A DNA stretch of 64,000 nt from Konateibacter massiliensis (GTDB lineage Bacteria; Bacillota; Clostridia; Lachnospirales; Lachnospiraceae): contig NZ_LT860098.1 in NCBI RefSeq assembly GCF_900184995.1, positions 191,001 through 255,000 on the forward strand, read 5' to 3'. Position numbers and translations under genes: made by a program. Below, piece after piece: positions 60,724-64,000 of the stretch. The number at the start of each line of letters is the position of its first letter. Position 1 is the first letter of the stretch. Below the pieces are notes generated by a model that was not told the origin of the DNA, did no database searches, and worked only from the letters and a program-made list of their open reading frames with translations.

Positions 60724-60762
60724 CACGTAGTGACATCTTCCACTTGTATTCGTGCGCATAAA
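60724..60762. repeat. Dispersed 39-bp repeat, copy 2
   Basis: Matches 45654-45692 with one change. The flank gtaacaaagc also matches the start of the larger element at 45571, as if ~70 internal bases were deleted here. Confidence 0.85.
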
Positions 60763-60808
60763 TAGAGTAGACGGCAGTTGATTATTTCAGCTGCCGTCTA
60801 CTCTATTT
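60760..60808. terminator. Bidirectional terminator between RpiR and sugar-binding lipoprotein genes
   Basis: A perfect 18-bp stem (60760-60777 with 60791-60808) between convergent genes, T-rich on both sides. Confidence 0.88.
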
Positions 60809-60813
60809 ATTAT

Positions 60814-61836
60814 TTATTGCTGTTGCAAATCATCTGCCGTAATTAATGTTGTCTCACCTAAATATTCTGCCTCTACCTTGTCCGCTTGTCCGCTTAAAAT
60901 CAACTGGCATGGTACCCACAAATCAGCCCACATGGTATCGTAATCGCCTAAGGATACAACACCTCTCACGATACTGATATCTGTCTTTGATGCACCAACG
61001 TTTGCGAGTACTTCCGCACTTACGTCTGAACCAAAGGTTGCCTTGTCACTTGTCGTTAAGCCGCTGGATGTAATATACGCATTTACACCGTTTGACATTC
61101 CTGAATTATAGCAAAGAATTAATTTTGTGTCCGGATTTGTCTGATACAAATTTTCTGCTGCCTGCTGCGCTGCATCTAATGTATTGCTCTCCGGCTCTAT
61201 ATAAGTAACCTTACATTTTGTGTTTTTCTCAATTTCTTCTTTAATACCTTCTGAGCGCTCTGCTGCCTCCGGTGTTCCTGAATATCCGAAAACAACTGTT
61301 TCCACGGAACCGTCTGCCGCATCGGCATATGCCTCATTCACCCAGTTTGAACCTAATGTTGCAATTGCTGTACCGATTTCTTTTTCACTTGCAGCACCAA
61401 CATATGTGGTCTCGCCGCCCTCAATTTTTGTCGTGAAGGATACAATCGCAGTTCCCTGCTCAATTGCCTTTTTTCCGACATCCTGAAGTCCTGTCGGGTC
61501 AACCGCCATAACAACAACCATCTTTGCTCCCATTGTTACAAAGTTCTCAATCTGCTCAATCTGTGTTGTCGCATCGCAGTCAGCTGAAGCTACCTGGCAC
61601 TCATAGCCCTCTAATTCAAACTTCTTTTGTATCGCATCTGCCAACCCCTGCATAAAATCATTTCCCGTATAGGAAATTGCAAATCCAACTAACTCTTTTT
61701 CTACCCCCGTAGAAGCGGTTGTCTCACTTGTTGCTGTACTGCCCGTCTCCGAGCTGTCTGACTTTGTGCTGCACCCTGCAAGCAGTGTCGCTGCCATTGT
61801 CACACAAAGAATAACACTTAAAATCTTGTTTTTCAT
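60814..61836 (-). CDS. Sugar-binding lipoprotein (periplasmic-binding protein type 1, RbsB-like)
   Basis: A 340-residue lipoprotein with lipobox LLAGC (Cys22) and a type 1 sugar-binding fold (ELVGFAISYTGNDFMQGLADAI near residue 48; MVVVMAVDPTGLQDVGKKAIEQG near 110). The start 61836 follows AAAGGAGAG; a longer frame has no site. It has its own promoter (61874-61902). It could serve the RbsA/RbsC importer at 53575-56035 or act as a receptor for the sensor kinase upstream; both fit. Confidence 0.88.
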   Translation of the reverse strand: MKNKILSVILCVTMAATLLAGCSTKSDSSETGSTATSETTASTGVEKELVGFAISYTGNDFMQGLADAIQKKFELEGYECQVASADCDATTQIEQIENFVTMGAKMVVVMAVDPTGLQDVGKKAIEQGTAIVSFTTKIEGGETTYVGAASEKEIGTAIATLGSNWVNEAYADAADGSVETVVFGYSGTPEAAERSEGIKEEIEKNTKCKVTYIEPESNTLDAAQQAAENLYQTNPDTKLILCYNSGMSNGVNAYITSSGLTTSDKATFGSDVSAEVLANVGASKTDISIVRGVVSLGDYDTMWADLWVPCQLILSGQADKVEAEYLGETTLITADDLQQQ

Positions 61837-61873
61837 ACCATTCTCTCCTTTTACAATGAATTTTGTTAAACTC

Positions 61874-61902
61874 ATTATACGTTTTACCCTTGCCTCAAAC
61901 AA
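61874..61902 (-). promoter_or_regulatory. Promoter of the sugar-binding lipoprotein gene
   Basis: Minus strand: TTGTTT (61902-61897), 17 bases, TATAAT (61879-61874). Confidence 0.65.
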
Positions 61903-61934
61903 CGAGAGTATCATTTGAAAAGGTGCAAAATTTT

Positions 61935-63380
61935 TCACTTTTTCATCTCCTCTTGCAGTCCTCCATTTTCATTGACAAAGAAAATCCTGTCACAAAACGG
62001 CTTTAAATCTGCCAGATAAGGTGAGGTTAAAATCACGCTGCACCCTTGTGCCGCCAGCTTTTCTATGGCACCAAACAAAATATTCTGCATCAGAATATCC
62101 GCATTGGAGCAAGGCTCAATGCATACAAGAAGCTTTGGCTGAAACAGCACCCAACGGGTCAGTAAAATACTGTTTCGGATATAGGCATCAAATGCTTTCG
62201 CTTTTTCATTTTTTGCTTCCTTCGGAATCCCCAGCTCCTCCATATATTCCTTGCATAAAAAGTTCAGCACGGAATAGTCGTTTAAAAAATTATATTTGCT
62301 CGTCTTCTTCATAACCGGCAAAAACAGGTTATCCATGAAGCTCATCGTATCCACCAAATTCGTATTCGTCATATTTCTTGGAATATAACCGATATTTCGA
62401 CTGACCGCATCATCAATGTTTTTAGGCGTGTAGGGCTTTTGATTATACCGTATACTGCCTCGTTGTATCTTACATTCCCCGACCAAAGACAGCGCAATCT
62501 CCTTATTTCCCAGATTCTCTGCATCATACAGACCGACAACTTCCCCCTTATAAATCTTCATGCTTGCTTCCTTAATCTTCTCCCCACAGCATAAATTCTC
62601 TACCTCAAGGCTGTATTCCTCCCCTACATAGGAGGTCCGAGGCATCTCCTTGGGAATCTCATTTCCCAATAGAAGCTGTGTCGCAAGCGCAGTGCTGTAA
62701 TCCTCCTGGTAAAAGGTTCTCACATTACTTCCTCTTCGCATAATGACAATTTTATCCGAGATATTTAAGTTGAAATTTTCATGGTGGGTGGCATGTAAGA
62801 TAGCAATTTGATTTTTCTTTAGCTTCAAAAGCAAATTTCTCATTTGAATAATCTCATAATTTCCATAAAACTGAAAAATATCATCAAGAATAATCAGCTT
62901 TGCTTCGTTCTCCACCGCTCGAAGAAGTGCCACAACATGCTGCTGAAAGGGTGTTAAGGAACTAATCTGCATGTTCGGCTTAATATCGGGAGCATATTCA
63001 CTTAATAAAAGCTTTGCACGGTAGGAAAGATTTTTATGGTTGATAAAAAAGCTGCCTTTCTTCTTTCTCGACAAGACAAAAATATTCTCCGCCACCGTCA
63101 TCTTTTCAACTAACGTGCTCTTGTTTCCGATGCAGATAAGGCGCTGGTCGGGAATAAAGTTTTTCCCAGCCTCAAATATCTTTTTATCCCATATGACTCT
63201 TCCCGAATAAAGTGGCACACTTCCGTTAAAATAGTTTAAGAGGAGTGATTTGCCCGCACCTGATAAGCCCATCAAATTTACGATTTCTCCTTCATTGATG
63301 CACAGATGAAAGTTATTCAGCAGAAAGGGCTTTTCGTTCCCCACGCATACCTTTTCCATTCTTAAAATCTCTTTTTTCAT
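61935..63380 (-). CDS. Degenerate two-domain ABC ATPase (RbsA-like)
   Basis: A 481-residue protein with the RbsA layout but decayed motifs. Domain 1 keeps Walker A GLSGAGKSLLL near residue 38, while its signature is ISSLTPFQQHVVALLRA and Walker B ends LIILDDIF, with Asp for the catalytic Glu. Domain 2 (from about 245) has lost the P-loop Lys-Ser/Thr (GLYDAENLGNKEIAL), has no LSGG signature, and its Walker B region reads LLVCIEPCSN. Such a protein could bind ATP once but not cycle normally. It lies 13 bases after a sensor kinase gene and upstream of a sugar-binding lipoprotein gene, with no permease alongside. A regulatory or sensing role is inferred. Confidence 0.75.
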   Translation of the reverse strand: MKKEILRMEKVCVGNEKPFLLNNFHLCINEGEIVNLMGLSGAGKSLLLNYFNGSVPLYSGRVIWDKKIFEAGKNFIPDQRLICIGNKSTLVEKMTVAENIFVLSRKKKGSFFINHKNLSYRAKLLLSEYAPDIKPNMQISSLTPFQQHVVALLRAVENEAKLIILDDIFQFYGNYEIIQMRNLLLKLKKNQIAILHATHHENFNLNISDKIVIMRRGSNVRTFYQEDYSTALATQLLLGNEIPKEMPRTSYVGEEYSLEVENLCCGEKIKEASMKIYKGEVVGLYDAENLGNKEIALSLVGECKIQRGSIRYNQKPYTPKNIDDAVSRNIGYIPRNMTNTNLVDTMSFMDNLFLPVMKKTSKYNFLNDYSVLNFLCKEYMEELGIPKEAKNEKAKAFDAYIRNSILLTRWVLFQPKLLVCIEPCSNADILMQNILFGAIEKLAAQGCSVILTSPYLADLKPFCDRIFFVNENGGLQEEMKK

Positions 63381-63393
63381 ATGTTTACCGCAC

Positions 63394-64000
63394 CTAACTA
63401 ACTTCTCTTATTATTTTAGGGATTGTGATTTCCACCTCGGTTCCCACAAGCCATGTACTGGATATCTGAAGTCCATATTCCTTTCCGAATAACAGCTTTA
63501 AGCGGTTATTGACGTTTCCTACGGCTATCCCGTTGCTTCCCTTTTTCTTGTCATAGCTCATAACAATCGGAGACTGCTCAAGCTTTTGTTGTATGGCTTC
63601 CAAGCTCTCCTCATTCATACCAATTCCATCGTCGGCAACGGTTATAATAAGCCGCTCCTGCGTCGTGACAATATGGATATCAATCGCGCCTTCGCCAATC
63701 TTTCCCTCTATGCCATGAAAAATTGCATTTTCCACAATCGGCTGCAGCGTCATCTTCGGCACAATGCAGTTTTTATATTCTTCCGTGTCATCGTGCACAT
63801 GAATGTGAAAGGTAAACTTGTCCGCAAAGCGGTACTGCTGAATTTTAATATAGTTATAAACATTATCAATCTCTTCCGACAGGCTGACCTGATCATCATC
63901 CTTTCCAATGTTATAACGAAAATATTTTGCGAGAGCTTCCGTCATATCTGCAATCTTGTAATTGTCATCAATGAGCGCCTGCCCCCTCACCACCTCCAGC
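63394..64000 (-). CDS. Sensor histidine kinase (LytS/YesM type), C-terminal part only
   Basis: The last ~200 residues of a sensor kinase cut by the right edge. The start of the visible part, LEVVRGQALIDDNYKIADMT and FRYNI, is the region just after the phospho-accepting His box of YesM-type kinases. The HATPase domain has QPIVENAIFHGI (N box), ADDGIGM (G1) and GIAVGNVNNRLKLLFG (G2). The His itself and the sensor domain are outside. It is co-oriented with the degenerate ATPase and lipoprotein genes, suggesting a carbohydrate-sensing set. Confidence 0.88.
   Translation of the reverse strand, partial: LEVVRGQALIDDNYKIADMTEALAKYFRYNIGKDDDQVSLSEEIDNVYNYIKIQQYRFADKFTFHIHVHDDTEEYKNCIVPKMTLQPIVENAIFHGIEGKIGEGAIDIHIVTTQERLIITVADDGIGMNEESLEAIQQKLEQSPIVMSYDKKKGSNGIAVGNVNNRLKLLFGKEYGLQISSTWLVGTEVEITIPKIIREVS

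Overview
The window looks like a chromosomal segment of an anaerobic, spore-forming member of the Clostridia, most likely a Lachnospiraceae-type gut or rumen bacterium. Reasons: moderately AT-rich DNA, strong AGGAGG-type ribosome binding sites, a complete spoIIIA operon, a Clostridium pasteurianum-style nif cluster, a stand-alone glycyl-radical protein, beta-glucoside PTS genes and a candidate C-glycoside-cleaving operon. No rRNA, tRNA, insertion sequence, prophage or CRISPR array was recognised.

Layout. 1-5.3 kb: start of an ECF-transporter ATPase gene, a PAP2 phosphatase, a YigZ-family protein and a class A penicillin-binding protein. 5.35-19.8 kb: one long minus-strand locus that reads as a complete reductive pyrimidine catabolic route. 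It runs from a GGDEF/EAL receptor and a PucR-type regulator through an aminotransferase, an iron-type alcohol dehydrogenase, a four-gene ABC importer, dihydropyrimidinase and dihydropyrimidine dehydrogenase to an N-carbamoyl-beta-alanine-type amidohydrolase. The predicted flow is uracil to dihydrouracil to N-carbamoyl-beta-alanine to beta-alanine to malonate semialdehyde to 3-hydroxypropionate. The importer's binding protein has its two sequence halves in swapped order, a circular permutation. 20.1-25.3 kb: spoIIIAA-AH. 25.5-33.8 kb: accessory genes: a mini glycyl-radical cofactor protein, secreted proteins, a BlaI/BlaR1-like pair, a TetR/FMN-binding/flavodoxin operon, two exporters and a Cys-rich micro-protein.

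33.9-48.7 kb: Mo-nitrogenase island on the minus strand, in transcription order modABC, then nifH-nifI1-nifI2-nifD-nifK-nifE-nifN/B, a [2Fe-2S] ferredoxin, nifV-omega, nifV-alpha and an AnfO-like gene. The nifN-nifB fusion, the split homocitrate synthase and the 102-residue ferredoxin all match the C. pasteurianum pattern. A hairpin-rich leader precedes nifH, and three near-identical 102-bp structured repeats separate nifK from nifE.

49-64 kb: plant-glycoside region. A polysaccharide deacetylase is followed by an operon for a C-glycoside deglycosidase alpha subunit, beta subunit and a Gfo/Idh/MocA oxidoreductase, then an FMN reductase with a zinc ribbon, a ribose-type ABC transporter, a beta-glucoside PTS with a GH1 phospho-beta-glucosidase and a divergent RpiR regulator. 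It ends with a second sugar-binding lipoprotein, a degenerate two-domain ABC ATPase and a truncated sensor kinase. Dispersed palindromic repeats (for example near 45.65 and 60.72 kb) link otherwise unrelated intergenic regions.
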